Assembly (NCBI GenBank): GCA_946902985.2
Contig: OX336393.1
Coordinates: 127,562,533 to 127,626,532 of the forward strand
Length of the DNA stretch: 64,000 nucleotides
Source of the DNA: Meconema thalassinum
Lineage: Eukaryota > Arthropoda > Insecta > Orthoptera > Tettigoniidae
Direction: 5' to 3'
Shown here: in pieces, positions 63,076-64,000 of the stretch
How positions within the stretch are numbered: the first letter of the stretch is position 1
Layout: each line of letters starts with the position of its first letter
Notes under the pieces: model-generated
Told to the model about the DNA's origin: nothing
The model's input: the letters and a program-made list of their open reading frames with translations, nothing else
The model's database searches: none
Made by a program: the position numbers and the translations under genes

Positions 63076-63590
63076 AGCGGCTTCGGTGGCGTAGTTGGTA
63101 GCATGCTGAGCTTTCATGCGCAAGATCGCGGGTTCAAACCTGGCTGAAGTCGTCGGATTTATTAAGAGCGTTAAAAATCCGTCATTAAGTTATGCCTTCC
63201 TTCGGAGGGGAAGTAAAGCCGGCGGGCACATGTCATAGATTTATGACATGTAAACGAACCTTCCACTAACTACAACTGTGTGAAGCTAAAATTTGTAGGT
63301 TGGATTTGATTAACGCTCTAGTTACAACGTTCGCCGCCAAGTGGCGCTTGCGATGGCATCTAGTAGCCAAATTCACAGCTAGGTGTCGTTGACGGTAGCA
63401 TTTGGAAGCGAAAGTAGGAACTACTTAAAATTGAACGTCTGCAGTCCATACCTGAATTACAGATAACACACACTAATACATCCATCACAATTAACTCCGA
63501 TTATCAGACAGATTCTACACACAGCCAAAGTACACGGGGCTACATGACCGCGTTGTCACAGCCCCTAAACAGAGGAACTAACCAACCATT
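63076..63590 (+). mobile_element. tRNA-derived SINE, family 1, full length
   Basis: A box TGGCGTAGTTGG and B box GGGTTCAAACC, body as in 35556, and an intact stem-loop tail GGGGCTACATGACCGC...CACAGCCCC then AACTAACCAACC. Inserted directly after the family 2 copy a tail. Confidence 0.87.
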
Positions 63591-63599
63591 CTGTCCCTG

Positions 63600-63925
63600 T
63601 GCCCCGTAGGCTGAAGATATTCGGGGACAGACCACCTCGTGGTGTAGTGTTCTTGGCTGTCATCCCGGATTCGATTCGTGGCTCTGCCAAGAAATTTTAA
63701 TTCTTGTGTGAGAGCTGGAACGGGGTACTGAAAATAGGAGGGCTCGATTCCCTCCTGAACCACACTGAAAGTGGTTTTCCGTAATTTCCCCACTTCCTCA
63801 TCATGCAAAACACAGATTATCACTCAAATTACACACACACCTAAATACACGGGGCTATATGACCACGATGTCGCAGCCCCTAAAATAAGCGGCAACAATA
63901 AGGTCTTTGTTAAACTGGTCGTGCT
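63600..63925 (+). mobile_element. tRNA-derived SINE, family 2, copy b
   Basis: Same order as copy a: CGTAGGCTGAAGATATTCGG leader, CCTCGTGGTGTAGTGTTCTTGG, B box GGATTCGATTC, GAGGGCTCGATTCCCTCCTG, tail stem-loop GGGGCTATATGACC...GCAGCCCC and AAACTGGTCGTG. Probably a tandem partner of copy a, separated by the family 1 SINE. Confidence 0.8.
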
Positions 63926-63949
63926 CCCAGTAGGAACAAACAATGCGTA

Positions 63950-64000
63950 GCGAAATGTAAGTTCTACCAGCCCGGACAGCAGAAGATACGGGTTCGAATC
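63950..64000 (+). mobile_element. Partial SINE head at window edge
   Basis: The last bases hold a B-box-like GGGTTCGAATC after TCTACCAGCCCGG, suggesting another tRNA-like head cut by the window end. Confidence 0.4.

Overview
The window is a block of repeat-rich animal DNA, almost certainly from a large-genome insect. The evidence is Ty3/Gypsy, mariner-like, hAT, Helitron and LINE remnants with insect-type proteins, several tRNA-derived SINE families, (GT)n, (TCTG)n and (GTTT)n tracts, and no cellular gene that I recognise. The SINE and LINE sequences remind me of polyneopteran insects (orthopteran, stick-insect or cockroach type), but that is memory-based inference. I see no rRNA, functional tRNA, CRISPR or prokaryotic signal. 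Every open frame I can name belongs to a mobile element.

Left part (1-5417): a decayed tyrosine-recombinase fragment, a 1.4 kb satellite of about 35 copies of a 40 bp unit with a 160 bp higher-order repeat, a 1.3 kb hairpin-ended repeat (E1), and a cysteine-rich CXC-like coding remnant.

Centre (5418-37561): a nest of elements that can be read from its target-site duplications. A degenerate mariner-like transposon (5418-37561) was entered by a MITE (5790-6145), by a Gypsy insertion (6365-35485, TSD GTAC) and by a tRNA-derived SINE (35556-37351). The Gypsy insertion is a tandem LTR-internal-LTR-internal-LTR array on the minus strand. It has very long LTRs (3.6-3.8 kb), and both internal copies carry the same inactivating lesions. 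The left copy's integrase was later split by a second, young LTR element (11006-18384, TSD CCAC) that encodes only a coiled-coil Gag-like protein. The SINE tail was entered by a hAT element (36045-37331, TSD CCCTAAAC), whose intron holds another SINE-like insert.

Right part (37562-64000): a mosaic of short elements. Seven further members of the hairpin-ended repeat family are present, some with regular ~145 bp arrays of GCCGCCATnTTG-like (YY1/PHO-like) motifs. Also present are a mariner remnant, two fold-back mariner derivatives, a 1 kb fold-back with ~450 bp arms, five LINE fragments, a hAT fragment split by a LINE, a non-autonomous Helitron with exact ends, and a cluster of tRNA-derived SINEs.

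The genes form no pathway. What the window records is an order of insertions. The most informative points are the shared-LTR Gypsy array with a single TSD, the giant LTR holding protein-like reading frames, and the hairpin-ended repeat family with phased motif arrays.
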